Source: Nodularia sp. NIES-3585
Lineage (GTDB): Bacteria; Cyanobacteriota; Cyanobacteriia; Cyanobacteriales; Nostocaceae
Length of the DNA: 64,000 bases
Direction: 5' to 3'
Assembly (NCBI RefSeq): GCF_002218065.1
Contig: NZ_BDUB01000001.1
Coordinates: forward strand, 5,055,118 to 5,119,117
Below, piece after piece: positions 43,831 through 54,067 of this stretch; position 1 is the first letter of the stretch, and the number at the start of each line of letters is the position of its first letter. The notes beneath the pieces are model-generated. The model made no database searches. It was not told the DNA's origin and saw nothing but the letters and a program-made list of their open reading frames with translations. A program made the position numbers and the translations under genes.

Positions 43831-44651
43831 TTTTTCTATTTGATATTTGTGGGGTAGGTTTCCTCGCTCACCTGAAATTTCAACAGACTTGTTAACCCAA
43901 AGGCAAGCACTATGATACCCATCCCACAAGCCAATTTGGCATTTTTCTGGATTAGTCTGTCCTTGAGTCAGTATATTCTGTGTTGTATTTTTATCGTAGT
44001 TAGATACACTCTGATCATAATTTAAATATTTGTGAGTTATGGTAAACAAAGTTACATTTTTAATGTATTGCAGTAGATTAGAAAATTTAATTACTTTAAA
44101 TAAATTATGTTGGTATTATGAATTACCAATATGATTCTAAAGAAATTCATGGTAGTGTAAATATTACAAGTAGGTTTCCTAGTCTGCTAGGTAAGAATTT
44201 ATCTGTGTCTATCCTCTTCTATGGTCGGTCAATTGTTTCTATGGCTCCGCCACGCAAGCTATCATTACCTACTAATGCGGAAATCCCTATATAGATTTCC
44301 ATTAAACCGATTATTTACTCTTTGAAGCTTCAAAAGGATTAGTATTTTTTGAGACAAAACTTATCTGTAACTATGTTGACTGGAGCTACTTGTATGCGGT
44401 GAGAGAAGTAGCAAAAAAGAAAATATTGTCATATATTTCAGTTTTATCCTTTGCAGAGTTGCAAATTAAAGCTTTCAGGTTCATAGCTAATAAAAAGATT
44501 CAACTTAGCGGGTCTAAAATATAGCGAACAGTATTGACAATCTCAGAATAATCGAATAACAAGGTGGCAGAAGATAAAAAAAGCATTAGCTCACCCCTGC
44601 CACCAAACTCAGTAAAGCTCTTAACAAAAAATCACGTAATTAAGATAAATC
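43831..44651. other. 821-bp intergenic region
   Basis: Mostly AT-rich. Apart from a doubtful 58-codon frame at 44118-44294, I see no gene. A GC-rich repeat fragment lies at about 44235-44260. Confidence 0.35.
44118..44294 (+). CDS. Doubtful 58-residue frame
   Basis: ATG at 44118 to TAG at 44292-44294. The first 38 residues (HGSVNITSRF, LLGKNLSVSILFYGR) look protein-like, whereas the last 20 overlap a repeat fragment. No ribosome site. Possibly a remnant. Confidence 0.2.
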   Translation: MNYQYDSKEIHGSVNITSRFPSLLGKNLSVSILFYGRSIVSMAPPRKLSLPTNAEIPI

Positions 44652-44888
44652 ATGCCACAAAATACTGACCACAAACCTGCCCATTCAGTAACTCAAGCGA
44701 TCGCCTACAAAGCACGTCTAAATTCTTGGGCGATCGCGCGTTTACTTCCTGATGCACAACGGGAAATTGTGGCTCATTTCCGGACTCGTTCTGATGCAGA
44801 TGGTTATATGCAACATTTAATGCAAACAACTCCTGATGCTTCGTTCATTGTGGTTTTTGATTGCCAACGCGAAGAAGCTGTAATTTAA
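44652..44888 (+). CDS. Small conserved-looking protein, 78 residues
   Basis: It encodes a compact mixed helix/strand protein (AIARLLPDAQREIVAHF then FIVVFDCQ). There is no signal peptide and no recognised domain. The start at 44652 is the only ATG in frame at this end. It is convergent with the next gene across a strong hairpin. Confidence 0.6.
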   Translation: MPQNTDHKPAHSVTQAIAYKARLNSWAIARLLPDAQREIVAHFRTRSDADGYMQHLMQTTPDASFIVVFDCQREEAVI

Positions 44889-44897
44889 GGTTCTAAC

Positions 44898-44937
44898 AAA
44901 GGCGATGATGCCTGCGGCAACCGTAGCCATCGCCTTT
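44898..44937. terminator. Strong bidirectional hairpin
   Basis: AAAGGCGATG and CATCGCCTTT form a perfect 10-bp stem between the stop codons of convergent genes. It has no long U tract, so termination is inferred from position. Confidence 0.5.
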
Positions 44938-44959
44938 GAAATAGCACGATTTCTAGAAA

Positions 44960-45160
44960 CTAACGCGATTCGGTTCCCTGATTGGGACTCCCTGCAACAG
45001 TATCTTCTCCTGGTGCTTCAGGTTTAGCACTGGTTCTAGCCTCAGTTTCAGCAGCATTGCCAGTCTTGCGGATTCCTGGTTCAACAGGAGTTTGATAGCC
45101 ACCGGAAGCGCTGGGAGTAGATTCTTGTTGATCAGATTTTTGTTTTTTATCTTCGGGCAT
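44960..45160 (-). CDS. Small disordered hydrophilic protein, 66 residues
   Basis: I choose the ATG at 45160 (MPEDKKQKSDQQES) because AGGA lies about 8 nt upstream; an ATG at 45181 is possible. The protein is rich in Ser, Glu, Gly, Pro and Thr, lacks hydrophobic segments and is probably unstructured. No family is known to me. Confidence 0.5.
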   Translation of the reverse strand: MPEDKKQKSDQQESTPSASGGYQTPVEPGIRKTGNAAETEARTSAKPEAPGEDTVAGSPNQGTESR

Positions 45161-45473
45161 AATTGCAGTCCTATGATTCAATATTGAGACTATTTTAATA
45201 AACTCAGAAGTATAAATTTATCTATCAAGAATCTGATAATAGCTGATTGATACCTCTATCAAAAGGAATGTTTATTACTACCCAAAAAGCTTTCAAAGTA
45301 AATTAAATAGACATCTGGTGGAAAAGAATGTCTAATGAGGAGCGATGCCTGCGGCGGGCGTAGCCATCACGGCTTAGGCAATGTCATGGCAGAAATTTGG
45401 CAAGCAATTCACCGATTCTGTCAGTTCCCCTAAAGTCTAAAATAACTAATACCTTAGTCATGTCTTCCATGTC
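45161..45473. other. Spacer before hisC
   Basis: 313 bp. A GC-rich repeat fragment (GATGCCTGCGGCGGGCGTAG) lies at 45345-45365. No gene was seen. Confidence 0.3.
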
Positions 45474-45511
45474 CTTGACTAATGACCAATGACTAATAAC
45501 CAATGACTCAA
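45474..45511. repeat. Heptanucleotide-type repeat at the hisC start
   Basis: Units of CCAATGACTAATAA type (TGACTAATGACCAATGACTA and on) run directly into the first codons of hisC. Confidence 0.6.
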
Positions 45512-46663
45512 ATTATGCTTCCGTTTATCCGGTCAGACTTAGCCCAATTTACCGCTTATAAACCTCACCCCAGCAGTGATACAGCCGCAGCCATTCCCGT
45601 GCAGTTGGATCGCCTGGATACGAACGAAAGCCCCTATGATTTGCCACCAGAATTAAAAGAAAAGTTGGCTTGGACATATGAGCAAGTAATTGAAACAAAT
45701 CGTTATCCTGACGGTGGACATGAGACACTTAAGGAAGCGATCGCTCAATATGTCAATGAGTCAGCATCACTGACTTCATCTGTGTTTACTGGTGCTAATA
45801 TTTCTATAGGCAATGGTTCAGATGAACTAATTCGCTCTTTATTAATCGCCACCTGTCTGGGAGGAGAAGGCTCAATTTTAGTCGCCAATCCGACTTTCTC
45901 CATGTATGGCATTTTGGCCAAAACTTTGGGAATTCCTGTGGTGACGGTGGACAGAAATCCAGATAATTTTGAAATAGACTTAGAGTCTGCCCAATCTGCT
46001 ATAGAACAAACTCAAAATCCGCCGATTCGGGTGGTTTTTGTAGTGCATCCCAATTCTCCAACAGGTAATTGTTTAACTGCGGCGGAATTGTCATGGTTAA
46101 GAAGTTTGGGTGAGGAAATTTTGGTAGTAATTGATGAAGCTTACTTTGAATTTAGCCAGACTACCCTAGTTAGTGAATTAGTACAGCGTCCTAACTGGGT
46201 GATTCTACGTACTTTTTCTAAAGCCTTCCGGCTAGCAGCGCTTAGAGTGGGATATTGTGTTGCTCATCCACAGGCGATCGCTATCTTAGAAAAAGTCCGC
46301 TTACCTTATAATCTTCCTAGCTTCTCCATTGCTGCGGCCTTAGCTGCTATGCAAAACAGTCAACTTGTACTCAAAACAATTTCCCCAACATTGGATGAAA
46401 GAGACAAACTTATAGAAGTTTTATCCCAACATCCAGCCTTACAAGTCACAAAAAGTGCTGCTAACTTTATTTTCCTGCGTCTGCAAGCAAATCACCCTGA
46501 ACCACAAAATGCTACTTTAAAAACTCTTCACCAAAAACTCAAAACTTCTGGGACCCTTGTACGCGAAATTAGCGGAGGATTGCGAATTACTATCGGCACA
46601 TCAGACGAAAACACCCGCACCATCAATAGAATACAAGCTGCATTGGCAACGCTGAAAGTTTAA
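45503..46663 (+). CDS. hisC: Histidinol-phosphate aminotransferase
   Basis: A 386-residue PLP-dependent fold-type I aminotransferase, step seven of histidine synthesis. The PLP-binding Lys240 is in [10 protein letters not shown]. Other signatures are DTNESPY near residue 39, [10 protein letters not shown] and DEAYFEF. The ATG at 45503 lies inside a heptanucleotide repeat, so the ATG at 45515 (MLPFIRSDL) may be the true start. It is the only his gene in the window. Confidence 0.92.
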   Translation: MTQIMLPFIRSDLAQFTAYKPHPSSDTAAAIPVQLDRLDTNESPYDLPPELKEKLAWTYEQVIETNRYPDGGHETLKEAIAQYVNESASLTSSVFTGANISIGNGSDELIRSLLIATCLGGEGSILVANPTFSMYGILAKTLGIPVVTVDRNPDNFEIDLESAQSAIEQTQNPPIRVVFVVHPNSPTGNCLTAAELSWLRSLGEEILVVIDEAYFEFSQTTLVSELVQRPNWVILRTFSKAFRLAALRVGYCVAHPQAIAILEKVRLPYNLPSFSIAAALAAMQNSQLVLKTISPTLDERDKLIEVLSQHPALQVTKSAANFIFLRLQANHPEPQNATLKTLHQKLKTSGTLVREISGGLRITIGTSDENTRTINRIQAALATLKV

Positions 46664-47239
46664 TTAATTGCCCAAACGGCGTACTATACCTACCGTTTGC
46701 GGCAACACCCCAACTAAAAGGGCAAAAACAATATCAGGCATTTGAGCCACCACTGGTAGTGGAAAATATTGTTCAAATTGGTCTAAAATTTTCTGGACTC
46801 GCTGCTGGGGAATGGGGTTTTCTGTAATTTGCTTGACTAACCGAATCCACTGTCTCCTAATTAAATAAGCCTTCTGACGCTCCTCATAAGATTCGGGAAT
46901 TAACAAAGATAAATTGCCTATAGGCATTACCCTTTCACAATCACTATCATAATTCCCGCCCACGGCTGCACCCGGCCCCGCAAATTCGGCATGATAACGT
47001 TTAAAGAGTATTAAGCCATTGCGCTTGCGACTATTAACAACAAAAACCTTGCCACTTTGCACAAGCGTGAGGATATCCGAGCTGTATAACTGCTCAGTTC
47101 CATCTGTCATGACAAGATGGTTCCGAAGAATAGTGTCAGGGTAGTAAATTGATACCATAGCAGCTTGATAGCGTTGGTAGCTTTCGCTATCCATGTTTTC
47201 TGGAACTTGCAGATAATTTGGTAGTTTTATGCACTTCAA
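46664..47239 (-). CDS. Protein of unknown function, 191 residues
   Basis: A mixed alpha/beta protein, rather basic in the middle (RRQWIRLVKQ), with a hydrophobic C-terminal stretch (IVFALLVGVLPQTVGIV) that could be a membrane anchor. Its stop codon abuts the hisC stop with no bases between. No family is recognised. Confidence 0.6.
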   Translation of the reverse strand: MKCIKLPNYLQVPENMDSESYQRYQAAMVSIYYPDTILRNHLVMTDGTEQLYSSDILTLVQSGKVFVVNSRKRNGLILFKRYHAEFAGPGAAVGGNYDSDCERVMPIGNLSLLIPESYEERQKAYLIRRQWIRLVKQITENPIPQQRVQKILDQFEQYFPLPVVAQMPDIVFALLVGVLPQTVGIVRRLGN

Positions 47240-48093
47240 GTGGGAACTTAGATGAGATTAAATTAAATTTGTGATGTTTTTTTAGAACTTCTTGATAAAA
47301 AAGCTGATTGGTTCTTGTGACTAAGATAGCAAAAAACAGAATTAAATTAGGAATTAATTAATCATATTCTATGAGATTTATTGAAATTTGTCGTCAACAA
47401 TTAGCTATATTTTGTTAAAGTTTTTATAAAGATGAATTGCTAAATACAAAGTTAGTATGAGTTTTGGGAATTTTATTCAGCGTATTTTTACAGTTGTACG
47501 ATCACCATTTCTCTTTTAAATTTTAAACCACTTGTTATTTAGCTCCGCCATCACATCTAAATAACATATTATGCATACAATAGTTTTCATGTAGATTAAA
47601 TACAGATTTAGCTGTGGTTGATTATTTTTGGGAGAAGCAACGCAAACGTTTAGCTACACAAACCTGTATACGCTGTAAAAATTAGAATATACATATTTGG
47701 GTTATTCTTTATTCAGATAAAAACACAAAAGTAAATTTTTTCTCAGATTTATGCACTTTATTTCAATAAGAAACTAGTGCGTAAATATTTTTACTTAGGC
47801 AAAAATACTGAAAGTTGTTAGTCCTTGATTTAGCTTTGATAGATTTACTTAGATGCCACTACAAAGCAGCATGAATAAACAGAGCATTTGCTTGGGATCA
47901 TTGAATAGCTGATCGATAGGCTTTTTGAGTTTTGACTTCACGGCATTACTAGTTTCGCTAATCAGTATTATTAGCTAGCTTTGAAGATCACCATATCACT
48001 AATTCAGTATTAAATCAAAACTAATATACCGAATTTTGCACTAATGCGAACCGCATATTAAAAAGCACACATTTTTTATAAACTTTAGAAAAC
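47240..48093. other. 854-bp AT-rich intergenic region
   Basis: I see no frame longer than 25 codons with protein-like content and no repeat family member. It separates two minus-strand genes and must carry the promoter of the upstream-reading 191-residue protein gene. Confidence 0.35.
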
Positions 48094-48708
48094 TTAATCA
48101 GCTTTAACACTCAGGTGTTTATGCAATAAAATTTGCCGGGAGTGTCTGAGGAAAAATGTATTCCAGTTAGATTCTAATTTATACGCCTGATATCCCAGTT
48201 TGAAATAAAGTTGCCGTGCCTGATCGTTATTTTCCAAGACGTGGAGGTATAAGTCTTGAAATCCCCACTCACGAGAGAATTTTTCACAGCTGATCAGTAG
48301 CTCTGAAGCGACACCATGTCGGCGATATTTAGGGTGAACAGCTACATTAGACAGATAAGGAAAACTCTTACCCGCCTGTATCCAAGAATCATTGAAACGC
48401 ACACCCAATTCCACAGTTCCTACTAAGTTATGAGTTGAAGCAGCAGTAGTGTCAATCGCCACCAAACAAATATGATGGGGTGCAGGTGATGACAAGCGAT
48501 GTTTGAGGTCTTCGTAAATACCCAAACGTAGTAAGGGAAAAGCCCATCCCCAGAAACCATCATGTCCGTGAAAGCTTTCAGCAATAATATGGGCAATACC
48601 AGTCAAATCATCAGGTGTAGCCGTACGAATTTGGAATCGACAGGAAGCCTGTTCGGCGGGTGATATGACTGGCTCTTGGTGGTAAGGATTAAAAAACCAG
48701 GATGTCAA
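48094..48708 (-). CDS. GNAT-family N-acetyltransferase (RimI-like)
   Basis: 204 residues. The GNAT core has the acetyl-CoA site in NVAVHPKYRRHGVASELL (about 124-141) and the C-terminal strand region YLHVLENNDQARQLYFKLGY. The N-terminal 25 residues are an extension. The substrate is unknown. Confidence 0.85.
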   Translation of the reverse strand: MTSWFFNPYHQEPVISPAEQASCRFQIRTATPDDLTGIAHIIAESFHGHDGFWGWAFPLLRLGIYEDLKHRLSSPAPHHICLVAIDTTAASTHNLVGTVELGVRFNDSWIQAGKSFPYLSNVAVHPKYRRHGVASELLISCEKFSREWGFQDLYLHVLENNDQARQLYFKLGYQAYKLESNWNTFFLRHSRQILLHKHLSVKAD

Positions 48709-49053
48709 AGCTAGTTTAGTATTGATTTAATTAATGGAAAATTTCTCAAATATCCTAAAACATTGTAGAAGCTGTACGAAAATTCAAAATTAACCTAGAT
48801 AACTGAGTTGGCACTGAAATTCTAACTTAATACTGGTTATTTAACTAATTGACTTCACCCAAAATAACCTGTGGAGGCAGCTTTTTCTATATGGTCGCGA
48901 CTTCTGAGCGCCAGAAGAAAATTCCGATATCCTTAAACAAACTACTGAATATAACTATACCCCACCACCAACCGTCAAAATAGGGCATGGCAATTAAGCT
49001 GATATGATCTAGCGATCGCTACATAACACTACCAACATTGACACCTAAAAAAT
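48709..49053. other. Spacer
   Basis: 345 bp without a gene; one GCGATCGC octamer is at about 49012-49019. No promoter was assigned. Confidence 0.3.
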
Positions 49054-49087
49054 AAAAAGCCATACAACATTATATTGCATGGCTTTT
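49054..49087 (-). terminator. Terminator downstream of arsS
   Basis: AAAAGCCAT and ATGGCTTTTT pair across a 15-nt loop and are followed on the minus strand by ATTTTTT. It faces the minus-strand arsS transcript. Confidence 0.6.
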
Positions 49088-49260
49088 GGTGTAGTGTGAG
49101 GAGCTTAACTAAGTACCATCATAAAGTAATGCCAAAGTGGCAGAACACTCGTAACAATTTTGGTAACGAAATTTTTTTTTATGCAATTACGCTAGTATAC
49201 CTAGTAGTTACGGTAGCCGTCTCATGCATCTGCCCACAGGTAAGGATAAGGCACTTCTAA

Positions 49261-49318
49261 GGAATAAAATCCCCAATTCCTAGGGTGGGTGAGGACGATA
49301 GTCCGTAACCCACCACTA
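49261..49318. repeat. 58-bp dispersed repeat (copy 2)
   Basis: Differs from 1979-2036 at only a few bases (CCTAGGGTGGG against GTCGGGTGGG). It lies 100 bp after arsS. The same GTGGGT/ACCCAC hairpin is present. Confidence 0.65.
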
Positions 49319-49417
49319 GCGCTTAAATTGATGGTGGATTACGCGATCGCTTTCACCGACTACAATTTTTGGGTAATTAATTTTTTAGTGTTCCCTAATT
49401 GGGTAAAGAATGACAAT

Positions 49418-50425
49418 TTATAGTAAAGCGCCACCACAGCTAGAACCACATCCAGCCGTACAACCGTAGCAATAGCTAGCTGTTTGGATCTCATTAATTA
49501 AGTTTAAACTGCCAAATTCTAGTAATTTAGCAACTGTTAGTGATTCACCATTGCGAGTTTTCGCAGGTAGATTCATCATTTGGTTAAAATCACAATCATA
49601 CACATTACCTAAGTAGTCAACTGACAGTTCATTAAGACACATTAAATGTTCAACTGTACTGTGATTAAAATTCGACTCTAAAAACTGCAAGTAACTATTA
49701 TGCAGCTTTTTTCGTTCTAAATACATTTTAGTTCTGCCCACCGCTAGGTTAGTGATGGTGAATAGGTTGTTAAACACAATCCCAAAATGTTCTTGCAAAA
49801 ATATTTTGTAATCTCGCTCTAGCTTAGTTTGTTCAGGTGCTAAGGAAAACTTTTCGCTTGTGGGCAAAGGCGGATTATATACCAAGTCTAAACTTAAATC
49901 TGATTTCTTCCCATATCCGAGTTGATTAAGCCATTGCAAAGCTTTAATTGAAGCATCAAAAACACCAGTACCACGCATTTTATCCACATTATCTGCTATG
50001 TAGCAAGGCAGAGAAGCCACAACCTGCACTTGGTGTTTAGCAAAATATTCTGGTAAATCACCAAATCCATCTTCAAAATAAATGGTTAAATTCGACCGGA
50101 CAATCACCTGTTTACCTGTGCATCTGGCTGCTTCTACTAATTGCTTAAATCCATAATTCATTTCTGGTGCGCCACCAGTTAAATCCACTACCTGAATTTC
50201 GGGAAATTGGTGAATTAACCTAATTAACTGTTGGCAAATTGTCGGAGAAAGTTCTTCTGTGCGTTTTGGACTCGCTTCAACATGACAGTGTGTACAGGCA
50301 AGATTACACCGCTTACCCAAATTAATTTGTAAAACAGAAATGGTTTGTTTTGTCAAAGATGAACTAAGTTTATCTTTGAATAAGGTGATTCCTAGATTTA
50401 ATGTAGTTGTTTTTCTAGTTGGCAT
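49418..50425 (-). CDS. arsS: Arsenosugar biosynthesis radical SAM protein ArsS
   Basis: 335 residues. The radical-SAM [4Fe-4S] motif is CNLACTHC (about 38-45), followed by DLTGGAPE. The C-terminal Cys-rich end (CYGCTAGCGSSCGG) is typical of the ArsS/DUF3641 family and binds auxiliary clusters. ArsS transfers an adenosyl-derived group to dimethylarsinous acid to begin arsenosugar synthesis. The methylating partner arsM is two genes upstream on the same strand. Confidence 0.92.
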   Translation of the reverse strand: MPTRKTTTLNLGITLFKDKLSSSLTKQTISVLQINLGKRCNLACTHCHVEASPKRTEELSPTICQQLIRLIHQFPEIQVVDLTGGAPEMNYGFKQLVEAARCTGKQVIVRSNLTIYFEDGFGDLPEYFAKHQVQVVASLPCYIADNVDKMRGTGVFDASIKALQWLNQLGYGKKSDLSLDLVYNPPLPTSEKFSLAPEQTKLERDYKIFLQEHFGIVFNNLFTITNLAVGRTKMYLERKKLHNSYLQFLESNFNHSTVEHLMCLNELSVDYLGNVYDCDFNQMMNLPAKTRNGESLTVAKLLEFGSLNLINEIQTASYCYGCTAGCGSSCGGALL

Positions 50426-50658
50426 TATTTACTATTCCTTCAAGGGGTGTATGTCCTGGGATATTGAAGTATGCGTTAAGTAGGTAAGCACGATTAAAGC
50501 CAGCTATTTTAACTTATGTAAAGCGCCATAAATGCTTTTAAAATAAGCTTTTAAGCGATTTACATTTCTTAGTCTAGTTGTGTTTTTTAGCGCCCACTTA
50601 CTTACCCCAAATCCTCTGAGATAATTGATCAATTATCCCTAGTACAGCATGGCGTAAA

Positions 50659-50990
50659 TATAGGAATCCGATTTGATTATTGAAAAAAGCTAAGTATATT
50701 TGGGAGCAATGCGATTTTGTGAGGTGCGGAAAATTGGTAATATAAGTTACCTGAAGTTTGAGCGATCACTACCTAGAAAAGGTAAAAATAGGGAACTTCG
50801 ACCAGGGTTTATTAGGAATCAGCCCTGGTAATTGAGATATAAAATCCGATCTCACATTTTCGCGTTACTCCCAGTATATTTAGGGTGTGTTATGACTTTA
50901 GCCTAACGCACCGTCTTCTGGGTCTTGGTGCCGTACTCTCCTCGCTCACACACCCTACGTGTGTTTCATAAATCAAATATGAGTCCCATA
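50659..50990. mobile_element. MITE-like element, family B copy 2, interrupted by another element
   Basis: Ends TATAGGAATCCGATTTGATT and AATCAAATATGAGTCCCATA match family B. After removal of 50701-50873 and one copy of GTATATT it is about 152 bp, the size of copies 1 and 3. It lies between pit and arsS. Confidence 0.75.
50701..50873. mobile_element. Nested MITE-like element with 7-bp target duplication
   Basis: A 173-bp insert with inverted ends TGGGAGCAATGCGATTTTGT and ACATTTTCGCGTTACTCCCA. It is flanked on both sides by GTATATT (50694-50700 and 50874-50880). The uninterrupted sequence at 56603-56753 shows the empty site. No coding capacity. Confidence 0.8.
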
Positions 50991-51003
50991 GCACGCTTTA
51001 CTA

Positions 51004-51960
51004 TCATTGTAATAATCTATAAATGATGCCACTAATAATTGTGGCAATAGGTAAAGTGAAAATCCACGAAAATAAAATTTGATAAAAAATCTTCGTCTTG
51101 GCTTGGTTTCCAATCAGTCCCACACCGAAAATAGAACTCACGGAAACTTGAGTCATGGAAACAGGAAGACCAAAATAGTTAGCCGCAATCATCAAAATAC
51201 CAGTTGCTATATTTGCAGATAATCCCTGATTATGGTTCATAACGGCAATTTTGTGACTCATGGTTTCTGCGATTTTTTGGGAGTTGAGTAAACCACCTAA
51301 TCCCATTGCCATTGCTATTGTCAGCATTCCTCCCTGAACTGAAAAATAATCAATAATTAAAACCAGTGAAACAATCTTAGGAGTATAATTAAACCCTCTA
51401 CTAAAACTGATCAGACCTGAGCTTATTAAGTGGCAAGTATAAACTATTCTTTGGTTAGCTTGCAAGTTTAATTTGGAATTGATATAGTGAAGTAATTTAT
51501 GCGTTGCTACTGCCAAAAAAATAGCAACAATCGGACTGAGAAATAGGGGTAAAAGAAATAATCTCCCTAAAACTGCAAATTTAACTTGTAGTCCAATAGC
51601 TACTAATCCAGCCCCAAGTAGCGCACCTGTGATACTGTGAGTTGTAGAAATTGGAAATCCTGTTAGGGCAGCAACTAGGACGGTTAAGCCGGTGGTGATG
51701 GCTACTGCTAAATGAATTTCTGGTACGTTAGCGATCGCATCTGGAAATATCTCTTGAGCAGTAAATTTTTTTACCAAGTCACCTGCCCAAAAAACCGCAG
51801 CTATTGCACCAGCAAAAGTTGTAAAACTGCCCCACAAAATTGCTGTTTGGTAACTGGTTGTTCGGCTACCAAACAGTGTCGCTACACCTTTAAAGTTGTC
51901 ATTGGCTCCATTGGAATAAGCTAAAAAAAGCGTAGCCAGAAATAAACTGATTATTAACAT
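51004..51960 (-). CDS. Pit-family inorganic phosphate (arsenate-capable) transporter
   Basis: 318 residues with many membrane helices. PiT signatures are YSNGANDNFKGVATL at the N-terminus and GFPISTTHS near residue 105, with an inverted second half (FGLPVSMTQVSVSS). These carriers move phosphate with H+ or Na+ and often also carry arsenate. Its stop-to-start spacing from arsM is 18 bp, so it is in the arsenic operon. Inference: it moves arsenate, phosphate or a product of the pathway. Confidence 0.9.
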   Translation of the reverse strand: MLIISLFLATLFLAYSNGANDNFKGVATLFGSRTTSYQTAILWGSFTTFAGAIAAVFWAGDLVKKFTAQEIFPDAIANVPEIHLAVAITTGLTVLVAALTGFPISTTHSITGALLGAGLVAIGLQVKFAVLGRLFLLPLFLSPIVAIFLAVATHKLLHYINSKLNLQANQRIVYTCHLISSGLISFSRGFNYTPKIVSLVLIIDYFSVQGGMLTIAMAMGLGGLLNSQKIAETMSHKIAVMNHNQGLSANIATGILMIAANYFGLPVSMTQVSVSSIFGVGLIGNQAKTKIFYQILFSWIFTLPIATIISGIIYRLLQ

Positions 51961-51978
51961 TTTTGGGGGCGTTAAAAG

Positions 51979-52947
51979 TTAACAGCAACCACCACCACTA
52001 TAGTGCCAGGTTGAATGGGTAATCATCATTTCGGCTGGCTGTAAAGCGGCAAGTTTAGCGGCAGTTTTATCACAGACGGCTGCGGGAATACCACGCTGAA
52101 GTAGATGTCCGGCTTCATCATCAAAGCAAGATTCGACACCAGCATAAATTGCCATCTTGCCTGTGAAGATACAAGCGCCATCTTCGGGAATATCAACTTT
52201 GAAAGCCACAGAATCGAGGCTTTCTAACAGGATATTTTTTTCCAAGTTGTAAGTATGGGAATCTAGCAGACGGTAAGGACGACGGGCGCGAATTTCAATT
52301 TGACCAAAACCAGCATTAATGATACTTTGAGTATACTCTTCATAAGTGAGTGCGCCTGATAAACACATGGCACGTAGTCGCTCATCTTGTTGTAAATGTG
52401 CGGGAATTGGACAAGTGGCAATAGGATCGCTCATCTGCAAGCGTCCACCTGGTTTTAATACTCGATATGCTGCTTTTAAAGCCCGATTTAAGTCTTCTGG
52501 TTCAAAAATATTAAACAGGCAATTCTGCGCCACGATATCAACGCTAGCATCAGCTACTGGGAGATTAAAAGCATCCCCTTCCCGAATTTCCACAAAGCTG
52601 GTGTCGAACCAGGGATTTTCTCTAGCAGCCATTTCTAGATTACGTGTGGCGGCTTCTCGCATAGCTGCAACTGGTTCAATGGCAATTACAGCCCCAGGAT
52701 AACGTGAAAAATAAGCAAATTGCAGTGCTTCTAACCCACCCCCAACACCGAGATACATGACAGTGGGTTGGTTTGAAAGTTCAGTATGGTGAACAGTGGT
52801 ACCACAACCATAGTTCATTTCCTGCATGGGCAGAGGAATTTTCAGTCCTGGTAGTTGTAGGGGTGTGCTTTGGACACAACAAAGTCCCACTTGTGGTTCT
52901 TGTGCAACTTGACTATAAAACTGCGCCGCTGTTTCTAAATAGGTCAT
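51979..52947 (-). CDS. arsM: Arsenite/arsenosugar methyltransferase ArsM
   Basis: 322 residues. The SAM-binding region is YLGVGGGLEALQ (about 66-77). Conserved Cys residues appear in LCCVQ, YGCGTT and QNCLFN, and the protein ends GGGCC. A Rossmann methyltransferase core is followed by a C-terminal domain containing ACIFTGKMAIYAG. This matches the arsenosugar-associated ArsM group, which methylates As(III). It is the first gene of arsM-pit, with arsS further on. Confidence 0.9.
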   Translation of the reverse strand: MTYLETAAQFYSQVAQEPQVGLCCVQSTPLQLPGLKIPLPMQEMNYGCGTTVHHTELSNQPTVMYLGVGGGLEALQFAYFSRYPGAVIAIEPVAAMREAATRNLEMAARENPWFDTSFVEIREGDAFNLPVADASVDIVAQNCLFNIFEPEDLNRALKAAYRVLKPGGRLQMSDPIATCPIPAHLQQDERLRAMCLSGALTYEEYTQSIINAGFGQIEIRARRPYRLLDSHTYNLEKNILLESLDSVAFKVDIPEDGACIFTGKMAIYAGVESCFDDEAGHLLQRGIPAAVCDKTAAKLAALQPAEMMITHSTWHYSGGGCC

Positions 52948-53221
52948 TATGGTCTGAGTCTAGTATGTTGTCGTGTAGATTCCACTTTTTGCATCCTAAT
53001 ACAACTAACCATTATTTAAATGAGTTTTCGCTGAGATCAGGACAATTTCCCAAATATCGAAAAACTACAGATTTATCGGGGTTTATCTGTGGTTGGCTAT
53101 TTCTTTGTGACTATCCAATTGCAAAAGGCGTAAACTTAAATAGTTTGGCAGAAAAAAATACCCAGACGTGATTATGCGAATCTCAAAGCCCTGTCAAAAG
53201 TGTAGCGGATTTAGAAATTTT

Positions 53222-53896
53222 TCACTCACGCAAGACGTAGCCGACACCACGCACAGTTTGAAGGAGACGCTTTTCGTTATGGGTTTCGAGTTTCAGGCGC
53301 AAGTAGCGGATATAAACTTCAATAATGTTGGAATCACCCATGAAATCATAACCCCAAACCTGTTCTAAGATGCGATCGCGTGTAATTACCTGTCGTGGAT
53401 GGGTAAGTAAATATTCCAATAAATCAAATTCTTTGGCTGTTAAATCAATTAACCGTTTTCCCCGGAATACTTCTCGTGTGCGACGATTTAAACTCAGGTC
53501 TTCAAATTGTAAAATATCTGCTGCGTCTGCTTCCTGATTTCTTCGCAAGTGGGCGCGGACTCTGGCTAGTAGTTCCTCAACGCTAAAGGGTTTCACTACG
53601 TAGTCATCAGCACCAGCATCTAAACCTGCAACGCGATCGCTCACTTCATCTTTAGCAGTTAATAAAATTACCGGCACTTGATCACCTGTACTTCGCAGAC
53701 GGCGGCAAATCTCCAAGCCTGATAAACCAGGCAGCATCCAATCTAAAATTACTAAATCTACATCTAACTCTCTTGCTGCGGTGAGTGCAGTTAGTCCATC
53801 GTAGGCCACACTAACTTGATAGCCTTCATAACTTAGTTCCAATTCGATAAATCGCGCCAGTTTTACTTCATCTTCAACTAGCAAGATGTGGGTCAT
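53222..53896 (-). CDS. OmpR-family response regulator
   Basis: 224 residues. An N-terminal receiver has Asp52 (VILDWMLPG) and Lys in VVKPFS. The C-terminal winged helix ends [12 protein letters not shown]. The cognate histidine kinase is not adjacent. It reads away from the methyltransferase region and shares no obvious operon. Confidence 0.93.
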   Translation of the reverse strand: MTHILLVEDEVKLARFIELELSYEGYQVSVAYDGLTALTAARELDVDLVILDWMLPGLSGLEICRRLRSTGDQVPVILLTAKDEVSDRVAGLDAGADDYVVKPFSVEELLARVRAHLRRNQEADAADILQFEDLSLNRRTREVFRGKRLIDLTAKEFDLLEYLLTHPRQVITRDRILEQVWGYDFMGDSNIIEVYIRYLRLKLETHNEKRLLQTVRGVGYVLRE

Positions 53897-54067
53897 AGAT
53901 GATGGTAATTAAGCAACAATACAGACTGGTAACTCTTTAGAGACGTGTTGATAGTAATCAATAGCCAGACATCTCAGCTGAGTTGACTTAGCTTAGTATA
54001 GATTTAAGTAAGTAACAACCGTAAGCCTGTAATTACCACTAGCTGCTGAGGCAACTACCATCCAACC

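Noticed and set aside
43816-44049. Minus-strand 77-codon frame overlapping the response-regulator end
   Set aside because: It lacks a ribosome site and protein-like composition, and overlaps the receiver gene's stop.
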